A DNA stretch of 64,000 nucleotides from an uncultured Francisella sp. (lineage in GTDB: Bacteria; Pseudomonadota; Gammaproteobacteria; Burkholderiales; Neisseriaceae), in NCBI GenBank assembly GCA_943913655.1, contig CALTZA010000006.1, positions 1-64,000 of the forward strand, in the 5' to 3' direction. Below the pieces are notes generated by a model, which worked only from the letters and a program-made list of their open reading frames with translations, did no database searches and was not told where the DNA came from. Within the stretch, counting starts at the first letter, position 1, and the number at the start of each line of letters is the position of its first letter. Made by a program: the position numbers and the translations under genes. Positions 1 to 8,638 of the stretch are shown piece by piece.

Positions 1-343
1 CTAATAACCTTTGCAACTCTTGCTGTAACTGCTCTAACCAATTTTGCGCATCAGCTTGCTCTCCTGATATTTCGCCTAAATCTTTTAAAATCTTCTCTAA
101 AGAATTAGTATTTTTCTCGGTTTTATCTTTATCTTCACTTTTATCACTTATTTGGCCAACATTTTCCTTACTATTATCGCCTATTTGATCATCATCGTTA
201 GAGGCTTGAATTTCTTTTACTAAATTTAAGAAAGCTGAAGATATCCTATCTACATCTCCACGCTCTTTTGTAGGCGCTGCTAAAGCAGAATTTCCTAGGA
301 TTAGCACACCTGATAGACACAATATCTTGATGGCATTTTTCAT
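1..343 (-). CDS. Secreted protein of unknown function, 3' end outside window
   Basis: An open frame of 114 codons starts at the ATG at 343-341 and is still open at base 1, so the C-terminus is missing. The start is well supported: AAAAGGAG lies a few bases upstream. Residues 1-22 form a Sec signal peptide (MKNAIKILCL, then a hydrophobic stretch ending in ALA before APTKE), so export to the periplasm or beyond is likely. The mature part is strongly charged and low in complexity, with many D, E, K, N and S residues, followed by a Q/E/L-rich segment (NWLEQLQQELQRLL) that looks like the start of a coiled coil. I do not recognise a family. It is preceded by its own promoter-like sequence (467-496) and lies downstream of acnB on the same strand. 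Confidence 0.7.
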   Translation of the reverse strand, partial: MKNAIKILCLSGVLILGNSALAAPTKERGDVDRISSAFLNLVKEIQASNDDDQIGDNSKENVGQISDKSEDKDKTEKNTNSLEKILKDLGEISGEQADAQNWLEQLQQELQRLL

Positions 344-466
344 ACTTAATCTCCTTTTGTCTTTCCTTCAAGTTCTACTACAAGAATCAGCAAACAAAGG
401 CTCATTCTTTAGCTTATTCTTTAATTACCCGCTTAAAATATACTGCTATCATTTTAGCTTGAACTG

Positions 467-496
467 ATTATACAATCAAAAATTTATTTTCTTCAA
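467..496 (-). promoter_or_regulatory. Promoter for the secreted protein gene, flanked by an inverted repeat
   Basis: On the minus strand TTGAAG (496-491) and a perfect TATAAT (472-467) are separated by 18 bases. This would start transcription about 115 bases before the ATG at 343. The 11-base arms TTTAGCTTGAA (453-463) and TTCAAGCTAAA (492-502) form a perfect inverted repeat around the promoter, so a repressor could bind here. The same repeat could instead end acnB transcription, though no U-tract follows. Confidence 0.5.
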
Positions 497-506
497 GCTA
501 AATCAG

Positions 507-3119
507 TTAAGAATGCGGTAAAACTGATATTTTTTCAGCAATTGCCTCATAAGAAGGCATCTTATCAAAATTAAGATAACGATAAATATCATCACTATGT
601 TCTTGAATTTGATTAATATAGCCCTGGTATTCTTGTAAATCAGGAATATGTCCTAATAAAGCAGTAACTGCTGATAATTCAGCTGAAGCTAAAAATACTT
701 TAGTGTTTTTACCTAATCGATTTGGAAAATTCCTAGTGGAAGTAGACACCACTGTCGATCCTTCATGCACTTGAGCCTGATTCCCCATACATAAAGAGCA
801 ACCTGGAATTTCTATACGAGCTCCAGCAACTCCAAAAATAGAATAATAACCTTCATCATGTAACTGCTGCGCATCCATTTTAGTAGGAGGCCCCATCCAT
901 AAACGCACAGGTAAATCTTTTCTGCCACCTAGTAATTGACCTGCCGCACGATAATGACCAATATTGGTCATACAGGAACCAATGAATACTTCATCGATTT
1001 CCGTACCGGCAACTTCTGAAAGTGGCTTCACATCATCTGGATCGTTAGGGCAAGCTAAAAGAGGCTCTTTGATTTCATTTATATTAATATCAATAATCGC
1101 TGCATATTCCGCATCCTCATCAGCGGCAAGAAGCTGAGGATTTTTTAACCACTCTTCCATCTTTTCAATACGCCGCTCCAAAGTCTGCTTACACTCATAA
1201 CCAGCAGCAATCATATTTTTCATCAAAACAATATTTGAAGTGAGATACTCAATAATGGGCTCTTTATTTAGACGCACAGTACAGCCAGCTGATGAGCGTT
1301 CCGCTGAAGCATCAGTCAATTCAAACGATTGCTCCACCTTCAAATCAGGTAGTCCTTCAATTTCTAAAATACGCCCAGAGAAAATATTTTTCTTGCCACT
1401 TTTCACTACAGTGAGTAAACCCTGCTTAATAGCATAATATGGTATGGCATTGACTAAATCACGTAAGGTAATTCCTGGCTGTAATTTGCCATGGAAGCGA
1501 ACCAATACTGATTCAGGCATATCTAAAGGCATCACTCCCGTTGCCGCTGCAAAAGCCACTAAACCCGAACCAGCTGGGAAAGAGATACCAATAGGAAAAC
1601 GAGTATGTGAGTCACCGCCTGTACCGACAGTATCAGGCAATAAAAACCGATTAAGCCAAGAATGGATAATGCCGTCGCCTGGACGTAAAGCAATTCCCAT
1701 GCGTTTTGTCATAAATAACGGCAAATCTTGTTGCATTTTAAGGTCAATCAATTTGGGATAAGCAGCCGTATGACAAAAAGATTGCATTACCAAATCCGCT
1801 TGAAATCCAATACAAGCCAGATCTTTTAACTCATCGCGGGTCATGGGGCCTGTAGTATCTTGCGAGCCAACCGAAGTCATCATTGGTTCACAATAAGTTC
1901 CAGGACGTATACCCTCACCTTCCGGTAAACCACAAGCTCTACCTACCATTTTTTGAGCCAAAGTAAATCCTTTACTACTCTTGGCTTCTTTAGGCGCTTT
2001 GGGCAGTCGAAAAATATCAGTACTACCCAAGCCAAGAGCCTCTCTTGCGCGGCGAGTTAAATTACGGCCAATGATCAAATTAATTCGACCACCTGCCTGT
2101 ACTTCGTCCAGTAATACTTGAGACTTCAATTGAAAATTGGCAATCGTCTTGCCTGCCTTATTAATCTTTCCTTCATAAGGATAAATATCAATCATATCCC
2201 CCATAGCCAGCTGACTCACATCGACTTCAATTGGTAAGGCCCCTGAATCTTCCTGGGTATTAAAGAAAATGGGAGCAATTTTACCACCTAGACAAATACC
2301 ACCTGTTCTTTTATTAGGGACATAAGGAATATCTTCACCAGTGTGCCACACTAAAGAATTTGTGGCCGATTTACGACTAGAACCGGTACCAACTACATCG
2401 CCCACATAAGCAATGGGATATCCTTTCTTCTTAAGTGTTTTAATTTTGGATAGCGGGCCCACTTTGCCTGGCTCATCAGGTTGAATTCCCGGACGCTCAT
2501 TTTTCAGCATTGCCAAAGCATGTAAAGGAATATCAGGTCGGCTCCAAGCATCAGGTGCTGGTGATAAATCATCAGTATTAGTTTCACCATCTACTTTAAA
2601 TACAGTCACTGTAATTTTTTCTGGCACTTTTTCACGAGAAGTGAACCATTCGGCATTGGCCCAAGAATTCATGACTTCCTTAGCAAATACGTTGCCTGCT
2701 CTCATCTTTTTTTTGATGTAATCAAAACTATCAAAAATAAGTAAAGTCTTTTTCAATGCATCAGCTGCAACTTGACCTAACTCTTTATCGTCTAATAAGT
2801 CAACCAATGGAGCGACATTATAACCACCCAGCATAGTACCCAATAGCTGGATTGCGTGCTCAGGAGTAATTAACTCAGATGATACTTCTTTCTTTACCAG
2901 CTGACTTAAAAATTCTGCTTTGACTTTAGCAGCATCATCCACTCCAGGTGGAACACGTTCAGTCAATAAGTATAGTAATTCTTTGCCTATTTGTTCATCA
3001 ATTCCTTTTTTTTGCTGCAAAGCACCAACAATTTCAGTCACATCATCAGCAGTTAGAGGCAAGGGAGGAATCCCAAGTACCTTTCTTTCTTTGGCTTGTT
3101 CCTTATATTCTTTTAACAT
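507..3119 (-). CDS. acnB: Aconitate hydratase B
   Basis: Converts citrate to isocitrate in the TCA cycle through a [4Fe-4S] cluster, in the cytoplasm. The product is 870 residues, close to the 865 of E. coli AcnB. The N-terminal 160 residues form the HEAT-like domain typical of the B type. The swivel domain follows (VGTGSSRKSATNS near residue 245), and then the catalytic domains with GGDSHTRFPIG. The three cluster cysteines are present: Cys716 in IGSCMTNIGH, and Cys774 and Cys777 in GCSLCMGNQ. The first ATG is used and the length fits the family. The upstream leader carries a promoter and palindromes (see 3175-3285), which suggests regulation. The gene appears to be transcribed alone. Confidence 0.97.
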   Translation of the reverse strand: MLKEYKEQAKERKVLGIPPLPLTADDVTEIVGALQQKKGIDEQIGKELLYLLTERVPPGVDDAAKVKAEFLSQLVKKEVSSELITPEHAIQLLGTMLGGYNVAPLVDLLDDKELGQVAADALKKTLLIFDSFDYIKKKMRAGNVFAKEVMNSWANAEWFTSREKVPEKITVTVFKVDGETNTDDLSPAPDAWSRPDIPLHALAMLKNERPGIQPDEPGKVGPLSKIKTLKKKGYPIAYVGDVVGTGSSRKSATNSLVWHTGEDIPYVPNKRTGGICLGGKIAPIFFNTQEDSGALPIEVDVSQLAMGDMIDIYPYEGKINKAGKTIANFQLKSQVLLDEVQAGGRINLIIGRNLTRRAREALGLGSTDIFRLPKAPKEAKSSKGFTLAQKMVGRACGLPEGEGIRPGTYCEPMMTSVGSQDTTGPMTRDELKDLACIGFQADLVMQSFCHTAAYPKLIDLKMQQDLPLFMTKRMGIALRPGDGIIHSWLNRFLLPDTVGTGGDSHTRFPIGISFPAGSGLVAFAAATGVMPLDMPESVLVRFHGKLQPGITLRDLVNAIPYYAIKQGLLTVVKSGKKNIFSGRILEIEGLPDLKVEQSFELTDASAERSSAGCTVRLNKEPIIEYLTSNIVLMKNMIAAGYECKQTLERRIEKMEEWLKNPQLLAADEDAEYAAIIDININEIKEPLLACPNDPDDVKPLSEVAGTEIDEVFIGSCMTNIGHYRAAGQLLGGRKDLPVRLWMGPPTKMDAQQLHDEGYYSIFGVAGARIEIPGCSLCMGNQAQVHEGSTVVSTSTRNFPNRLGKNTKVFLASAELSAVTALLGHIPDLQEYQGYINQIQEHSDDIYRYLNFDKMPSYEAIAEKISVLPHS

Positions 3120-3174
3120 GATTTTTCTCTCAATTTAGGGTGTTTGGGTTGGTTGCACGTCGACTTTTAAGAAT

Positions 3175-3194
3175 GCTTTCGAAAGAAAGCTTTC
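3175..3194. repeat. Hairpin in the acnB leader
   Basis: GCTTTC-GAAA-GAAAGC (3175-3190) forms a 6-bp stem with a 4-base loop in either strand. The overlapping palindromes CTTTCGAAAG (3176-3185) and GAAAGCTTTC (3185-3194) share the same bases. The element sits about 55 bases upstream of the acnB start inside the probable 5' leader. It may shape mRNA structure or bind a protein; the sequence alone does not decide. Confidence 0.45.
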
Positions 3195-3256
3195 GTATAC
3201 CAACTCTAGATTAATTAATGGGTTGGAAAAACCAATTTCACTCTCTCTAACCTAAT

Positions 3257-3285
3257 ATTATAACACAAGCGCAATCAAGCGCTTG
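3257..3285 (-). promoter_or_regulatory. acnB promoter with palindrome at -35
   Basis: A perfect TATAAT on the minus strand (3262-3257) lies about 135 bases upstream of acnB. No good -35 hexamer is seen. The palindrome CAAGCGCTTG (3276-3285) covers that position, and a second copy of CAAGCGC lies at 3266-3272. A regulator-dependent promoter would look like this, but the regulator cannot be named. Confidence 0.4.
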
Positions 3286-3298
3286 AATATTTGTCCCT

Positions 3299-3325
3299 CT
3301 TTATGGATCTTTATGGATCTTTATG
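3299..3325. repeat. 10-bp tandem repeat at the end of argH
   Basis: CTTTATGGAT occurs at 3299-3308 and 3309-3318, followed by the partial copy CTTTATG at 3319-3325. The partial copy contains the argH stop codon (3321-3323). This looks like a recent slippage duplication immediately after the gene. Confidence 0.7.
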
Positions 3326-4718
3326 ACATGTGTAATAAAATTTTTTTCCATCTTGCAATCTGCAAATTGACTTGATGCGGTGAAGTTCCACCTAGATGAT
3401 TGCGTATTTTTAAACTGCCTTCCGGAGATAAAACATCATAAACATCTTTATCAATTAATTTGCTCTGTGCTTGCAGCAAGCTAAGAGGTAACTCTGCTAA
3501 ATCACAATGTCTTATTTCTGCCTCTTTAACGAGCGCAGCAGCCACACCGTGACTGTCTCGAAAAGGTAAACCTTTTCTCACCAAATAATCTGCCAAATCA
3601 GTAGCAGTGGCATATCCTTGCAAAACAGCTTGACGCATATTAGAGACATGAGTACGAATACTCATCACCATATCCGCATAAACAGTAAGACTTTGTAATA
3701 CTGTATCCACAGTGTCAAAAAGAGGTTCTTTATCTTCTTGATTGTCTTTATTATAAGCTAAAGGTTGGGCCTTCATTAAGGTTAATAAAGCAACTAGATA
3801 GCCAATGACCCGACCACTTTTTCCTCGAACCATTTCTGCAACGTCAGGATTTTTCTTTTGTGGCATGATACTGGAACCGGTACAGAAACGATCTGCTATT
3901 TTAATAAAATTAAAACAAGGATTCATCCATAAAATAAGTTCTTCAGAAAAACGGCTTAAGTGCAACATAATAAGGCTGGCAGTACTAGTAAATTCAATAG
4001 CAAAATCTCGATCTGAAACTGCATCCAAAGAATTTTGGCAGATACGCTCAAAACCAAGTAACTGAGCTGTTTTCTCTCGATCAATAGGAAAGCTCGTACC
4101 TGCCAAGGCGGCAGCACCTAGGGGCATAGTATTAATTCTTTTTCTACAATCAAGCAAACGCTCTTTATCGCGAGCGAACATCTCTACATAGGCCAATAGA
4201 TGGTGGGCAAAGCTTATAGGCTGCGCTACTTGTAAATGAGTAAAACCTGGCATAATTGTATCAACATTTTTTTCCGCCACAATGAGTAAAGATTTTTGCA
4301 ATCGGGTCAAAGCTTTTTCGATTTGATCCACAGCATCTCGTAACCATAAGCGCAAATCAGTAGCCACTTGATCATTACGACTTCTGCCAGTGTGCACATG
4401 TTTCCCAGATTCTCCAATGGCATTAGTTAAAGCTTTTTCCAGGTTCATATGAACATCTTCTAAATCTGTTGACCAAGGAAATGTTTCATCTGACACTTGT
4501 TGCAAAAGTTCATGCAAACCTTTCTCAATTTCCTGCCACTGTTGATTATCGATAATACCCTGCTGGGCTAGCATTTTCGCATGTGCCAGCGAACCCATAA
4601 TATCTACTTTTGCTAAGCGCTTATCAAAATGAATAGATGTCGTATATTCCTTAACAAATTCATCTACTGGCTCATCAAAACGCTCTGACCATTTTTCATT
4701 GGCTTTATGCTTGCTCAT
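3321..4718 (-). CDS. argH: Argininosuccinate lyase
   Basis: Last step of arginine synthesis: splits argininosuccinate into arginine and fumarate in the cytoplasm as a homotetramer. The 465-residue length is normal for the family. TGRSRNDQV is at 110-118, the catalytic-region His161 is in GFTHLQVAQP, and the fumarase/aspartase signature GSSIMPQKKN is at 281-290 with the catalytic serine. It diverges from the kinase gene at 4778 with only 59 bases between them, so the two promoters must overlap. In many beta- and gammaproteobacteria argH adjoins an AlgZ/FimS-type kinase, and this neighbourhood is partly kept here. Confidence 0.97.
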   Translation of the reverse strand: MSKHKANEKWSERFDEPVDEFVKEYTTSIHFDKRLAKVDIMGSLAHAKMLAQQGIIDNQQWQEIEKGLHELLQQVSDETFPWSTDLEDVHMNLEKALTNAIGESGKHVHTGRSRNDQVATDLRLWLRDAVDQIEKALTRLQKSLLIVAEKNVDTIMPGFTHLQVAQPISFAHHLLAYVEMFARDKERLLDCRKRINTMPLGAAALAGTSFPIDREKTAQLLGFERICQNSLDAVSDRDFAIEFTSTASLIMLHLSRFSEELILWMNPCFNFIKIADRFCTGSSIMPQKKNPDVAEMVRGKSGRVIGYLVALLTLMKAQPLAYNKDNQEDKEPLFDTVDTVLQSLTVYADMVMSIRTHVSNMRQAVLQGYATATDLADYLVRKGLPFRDSHGVAAALVKEAEIRHCDLAELPLSLLQAQSKLIDKDVYDVLSPEGSLKIRNHLGGTSPHQVNLQIARWKKILLHMS

Positions 4719-4777
4719 TTTATTGTTTCCATAATTTTATTTTAGAATATAGTCGATTACTATGTGATTATATTGCA

Positions 4778-5815
4778 ATGTTTCTGTCGAAAAAAAGTTG
4801 GTTTCAACTTCCTGATTTTAGGAATTTAAGCACAATTATTCAGCTAATTAGCTTATCAATATCACTGATATTTATCTTAGCAATGCTTGAAGAGTTTAAG
4901 TTTGGCGGAAATTATCGTGCTTATCTTGCCGATGTTGCCATTTGGTTATCTCCAGCTACTTTAATGAATATTAGCCTACTGATGATAGGCAATAATTTCT
5001 TTTCTCGCATAAGGCTTTTTTCCTATATCAAGGGTTATCTTATTCTTATTTTAATTATAGTTAATGTTATTAACTATACTTTTTACAAGTGGTTGGCTAC
5101 TCCAGCTACCACTGAGCCTGCTTATTTTGTAGTGCTTAATTTTTTCTACTTAATTTGGGCACGCTATCATACCATTATCAAACAAAGTGTTGCACCTGCA
5201 TCAATCGAGGCTAAATTAGTGGCACTTAATTCTACTATCCGCCCTCATTTTTTGTTTAATAGTATTAATTCAGCAATCAGCCTAATCAAAACCAGACCGG
5301 AGGACGCCGAAGAAGTTTTACAAAATATGGCGGATTTATTTCGTGCGATGCTTAATAATAAGCAGCAGAGTACGCTAGGAGAAGAATTGGCACTGGTCAA
5401 AGACTATTTAAGCATAGAAACAATTCGCTTGGGCAAACAGCGGATACAAGTCAATTGGCAAGTTAACGCTCCCAAAGATACAGTAACACCTTATTTTTTT
5501 CTACAACCGCTTTTGGAAAATGCTATTTATCATGGTGTAGAAAATCTTATCCATCCTAAACCAATTTTAGTCAAGATTTATCGTAGTGGCAGTTGGATTT
5601 ATGTTTATATTAAAAATCAAAGGGGTAAAGAAAGATTGCGCGGTAGTGGAAATAAAAAAGCTTTAAAAAATCTAGATGAACGTCTGTTTTTAATGTTTTC
5701 TCAAGATGCTAAGCTACACTATTTCAAAAGCGGTAACTACTTTGTCGTTAAGATACGACTGCCTTATTACACCACAGTACCCAAAGTTAATGTCTCCCCT
5801 TCCATTGAAGAATAG
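4778..5815 (+). CDS. LytS/AlgZ-family membrane sensor histidine kinase
   Basis: A 345-residue sensor kinase of the LytS/AlgZ/FimS type (His_kinase family). Residues about 20-130 form several membrane segments. The phosphoacceptor His157 lies in IRPHFLFNSINS, the hallmark of this family. The ATP-binding half has the N-box LLENAIYHGVE and a degenerate G-box near GSGNKKALKNLDERL. In related genomes the gene order is argH, algZ, algR, hemC, with the LytTR response regulator directly downstream. Here no regulator follows: the next 1 kb is an aminotransferase pseudogene. The partner must therefore be elsewhere or lost. The start lacks a clear ribosome site, so a slightly later start is possible. 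Confidence 0.85.
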   Translation: MFLSKKSWFQLPDFRNLSTIIQLISLSISLIFILAMLEEFKFGGNYRAYLADVAIWLSPATLMNISLLMIGNNFFSRIRLFSYIKGYLILILIIVNVINYTFYKWLATPATTEPAYFVVLNFFYLIWARYHTIIKQSVAPASIEAKLVALNSTIRPHFLFNSINSAISLIKTRPEDAEEVLQNMADLFRAMLNNKQQSTLGEELALVKDYLSIETIRLGKQRIQVNWQVNAPKDTVTPYFFLQPLLENAIYHGVENLIHPKPILVKIYRSGSWIYVYIKNQRGKERLRGSGNKKALKNLDERLFLMFSQDAKLHYFKSGNYFVVKIRLPYYTTVPKVNVSPSIEE

Positions 5816-5856
5816 CAGCTAAGTATAGTTTTACACTAATTTTTCAGGATTGGGCT

Positions 5857-6951
5857 ATGAGTAACATATCTACTAACAATAAACATCTGCAGGAATTTTC
5901 TGTTGTTGATACTGATCGCGCAGTAAATCATATGTCTCAAGAATTTCAACAGGCCATGCGTGATATTTCCACCCTTGTTAAGACTGTTTATCATTTTATC
6001 ATGCTGCTGAAGTAATTTTGATCCCAGATAGTGGAACAACTGCTATGAAAGCGGTAGCGCGGCAATTTGCTAGAGGAAAGAAGTGTCTGTGCCTGCGCAA
6101 ATGATGAAGAATTTGTGCTCAAAGCATATGCACTTTCCATAAAAAAAAGACCAGCTTTTTACCCCCTTCATTTGGAAGTAGTAAATAAATTTACTCATGA
6201 GAAAACACCTGATTTAGTCTTTGTGACTTAACGTTGAAACGTCCTCAGGAATAATGCTCTCCGATGAATATATTGCTGCTATTGCAAAAAACTCATGGTA
6301 CGAGCGGCTTTTCTTGGCTATGTTGCTTCGAGTGCCAGATGGATCGATATGCAAGCGTTAGGAGTTGATATATTATACTGCTTCACAGAAATGTTGGACG
6401 CACCAACCTCTTTATGGTATCGTACTACTAAAAGTAGAACCATCAGCAATAAATTTAGAAAGCAATAGCTTCGATCATGGCTTGAATCAATAGCTAATAT
6501 CATACATGCTTATGCAAGGTAAATTTGCATACTACTAAGCTACCATGCCAACAAATACGCTAATAGCTTTGCGTAATAGCATGTTAGAAGTAAAAAATAG
6601 GTTTTTCCTATCTAAAAGATCGGCAACTAGCTAGAGTTAGGAAAAAAAATACGGGCTCTGTTTAAAAGCAAAGGATTTATTTCTGTTAAGGATTTACTTC
6701 TGTTGTAGACCAAGTAGCCTCACCCAGTATCGCGCGGTATACTATACGGATAATCAAGATATAGAATGGTCAAAAATGGCAAGAGTGTGGCATACAAATT
6801 TCTTCCGGTATTCCACTAAAATGTGGGGAACAAGAACCTTTCCAACAATTTTGTATAGGGTTATTGGGCTGGGACAAACTAAATCATATTGAATCAGATA
6901 GTAACCACATTAAAGGAAACGTTAGAAGAAATATGCAAAGAGAAAAACTAG
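5857..6951 (+). pseudogene. Class V aminotransferase remnant (alanine-glyoxylate aminotransferase-like)
   Basis: Joining pieces in different frames gives a colinear PLP-dependent class V aminotransferase of near full length. The reading opens with MSNISTNNKHLQEFSVVDTD, then VNHMSQEFQQAMRDIS. After a frame change it continues VILIPDSGTTAMKAVARQFA, then NVETSSGIMLSDEYIAAIA, then RWIDMQALGVDIL. The region of the PLP lysine follows (ASQKCW, around 6380-6400). It ends with CGIQISSGIPLKCGEQEPFQ, GLLGWDKLNHIE and TTLKETLEEICKEKN before a TAG at 6949-6951. Several stops and frameshifts interrupt it and a 17-bp tandem duplication lies inside (6671-6704), so no functional enzyme can be made. The family name rests on remembered motif similarity. 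Confidence 0.8.
6671..6704. repeat. 17-bp tandem duplication inside the aminotransferase pseudogene
   Basis: AAGGATTTATTTCTGTT (6671-6687) is followed directly by AAGGATTTACTTCTGTT (6688-6704), with one difference. It is a slippage duplication in DNA no longer under coding constraint. Confidence 0.75.
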
Positions 6952-7613
6952 TGCTCCCTGAAGGCCATGATCATGAATCTGTACTATTGCATATCTGTTG
7001 CGCACCTTGCTCTGCTGAAATTATCGAATCTCTTGCAGATTCAGAAATTTCTTTTACGATCTTTTTCTATAACCCAAATATCCATCCATCTAAGGAGTAT
7101 GAGACCCGCAAAGAAGAAAGCAAAAATTTTGCCTGCTCCCGTCGTATCCCATTTGTAGATTCCGATTATGACAGTGATCGCTGGTTTAAGCGCACCAAAG
7201 GAATGGAGTGGGAGCCTGAACGGGGCAAACGCTGCACTATATGTTTTGATATGCGTCTAGAAAAAACTGCTTTATTTGCTAAAGAAAATGGTTTTCGTCT
7301 ATTTGCCACTTCTATGGGCATCTCTCGTTGGAAAAATATGCAGCAAGTAAATGCTTGTGGCTTACGTGCAGCCTTATCTTATCCAGGTTTGACCTATTGG
7401 AATATCAACTGGCGCAAAAAAGGTGGCTCACAGCGCATGATTGAAATCAGCAAGCGCGAACATTTTTATCAGCAAGAATATTGTGGCTGTATCTATTCTC
7501 TGCGTGATAATAATATATGGCGACGCTCCCAAGGAAGAAAAAATATTGAATTGGGACAAAAATTTTATGCAAATGATCCCCCAACTGAACACACCAATGT
7601 GAAGAAGCAATAA
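6933..7613 (+). CDS. queH: Epoxyqueuosine reductase QueH
   Basis: Reduces epoxyqueuosine to queuosine at the wobble base of tRNAs with GUN anticodons, replacing the unrelated QueG. The adjacent cysteines LHICCAPCSA, the pair CTICFDMR, FFYNPNIHPSKEYETR, FATSMGISRWKN and YCGCIYSLR are the conserved motifs of the family (formerly DUF208). The frame is open from 6864, but the first 23 codons (MGWDKLNHIE...) read through the tail of the preceding aminotransferase pseudogene. The ATG at 6933, with AGAAGA just upstream, is therefore the probable start and gives 226 residues. The pseudogene's own stop lies at 6949-6951, so the two readings overlap. queC, an earlier enzyme of the same pathway, is at 8639. 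Confidence 0.9.
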   Translation: MQREKLVLPEGHDHESVLLHICCAPCSAEIIESLADSEISFTIFFYNPNIHPSKEYETRKEESKNFACSRRIPFVDSDYDSDRWFKRTKGMEWEPERGKRCTICFDMRLEKTALFAKENGFRLFATSMGISRWKNMQQVNACGLRAALSYPGLTYWNINWRKKGGSQRMIEISKREHFYQQEYCGCIYSLRDNNIWRRSQGRKNIELGQKFYANDPPTEHTNVKKQ

Positions 7614-7864
7614 TCCTACATGCAAAGCGATCAATCTCTTTAAAAAGCTTGATTGATTGAATAATTAATGATAAAGTGCACTTAATGTACATCTATTATT
7701 TTCGAGTTATATTTGTTCTATCAGCTTCTTACAAGATACTATAAGCTATTATTGCAGTGCCTTAATCATAACAACTTTATAATGATTTACTTTAGGGGTA
7801 GTGTTCCGTGATATCCTTAAAGTTTTTTGAGGAACAAAATTTATTTAGCTATTTATGGAGGTTT

Positions 7865-8476
7865 ATGAAAAAATCCCTTGCTTTAGGTGCTGTCTTGTTG
7901 ATCTCACCGTTGTTTGTGTTTTCAGAAATAGTCAAAGTGTCGAATATACATATTACAGAAAAAGTAAAAAATGAACTCATAGGCCCTTCCATCAATATAA
8001 ACTTTAAAAAAATTAGTTTTGATGTAACAGCAGATTTTGTGACTAAAACTGGTCACATTAACGTTGATTTATATCCAGCATATGCTGAGATTTCACCATA
8101 TATTCTTTCTTCCTTTATTAAAGGGAGAGAAAATTTTAATGTGAAAAAGTATAAAACAATTACCTTTAGAAGCACAAAATTAAATTTCACTAGTGATAAG
8201 CAAATCTCTAGTGTCGCTGGCATCTTAACAGTAAAAGGAATTTCAACACCTGTTGAATTCAAAAAAAATGCATTTAAATGTAAGTCATTTGGTAAGGGCC
8301 GGATCTGTAATATAGACTATATCGCTTCATTGGATAGAACCAAAATAGGAATCACCTCTGGTGTTAAACTTGGCCTCTCCAAGCAAGGGCCAGTTAGACT
8401 TATAGCAACTTTTAGCGATTCATTAAGTGCTGATGACTCTTTAGCACAGGCCAAGAAGGCCAAGAGTGAACGCTGA
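7865..8476 (+). CDS. YceI-family periplasmic protein
   Basis: A YceI-like lipocalin-fold protein, expected to bind an isoprenoid-type lipid in the periplasm; the physiological role is poorly known. The start is the ATG at 7865 because GGAGG lies 7 bases upstream and a signal peptide follows at once (MKKSLALGAVLLISPLFVFS). The frame is open further upstream to 7808, but that extension lacks support. Family features include ENFNVKKYKTITFRSTKLNF and AGILTVKGISTPVEF. The mature part is about 180 residues, normal in length. The C-terminus carries a short lysine- and alanine-rich tail (AQAKKAKSER). It seems to be a single gene with a weak hairpin after it. Confidence 0.82.
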   Translation: MKKSLALGAVLLISPLFVFSEIVKVSNIHITEKVKNELIGPSININFKKISFDVTADFVTKTGHINVDLYPAYAEISPYILSSFIKGRENFNVKKYKTITFRSTKLNFTSDKQISSVAGILTVKGISTPVEFKKNAFKCKSFGKGRICNIDYIASLDRTKIGITSGVKLGLSKQGPVRLIATFSDSLSADDSLAQAKKAKSER

Positions 8477-8502
8477 AGTAAAATATTATCCAGAACTAAA
8501 AT

Positions 8503-8524
8503 AGGCCTGTGTTCTGGCCTTTTG
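8503..8524 (+). terminator. Weak intrinsic terminator after the YceI gene
   Basis: AGGCC (8503-8507) and GGCCT (8516-8520) can pair across an 8-base loop and are followed by a short T-run (TTTT) and then GGGGTTT. The stem is short, so the call is tentative. Confidence 0.4.
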
Positions 8525-8638
8525 GGGTTTAACTTTATAAGCCTCAGTCCATATTCAGGATGCTTGGGCATGCTGTATTTTAAAAAATAAGCAAAATATA
8601 ATAAAAGTATCTGTTTTTTGATATAAAATTCTACCGTA

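Noticed and set aside
1240..1761. Plus-strand open frames opposite acnB
   Set aside because: The acnB motifs on the minus strand are unambiguous; the plus readings are shadows.
6318..6503. 61-codon minus-strand open frame
   Set aside because: It is antisense to the aminotransferase pseudogene, has no ribosome site and encodes no recognisable motif.
7630..7657. Inverted repeat ATCAATC...GATTGAT after queH as a terminator
   Set aside because: A 14-base loop, an AT-only stem and no T-run make it unconvincing.
7428..7692. Minus-strand open frames of 68 and 81 codons
   Set aside because: They run antisense through the conserved C-terminus of QueH; shadows of the real gene.
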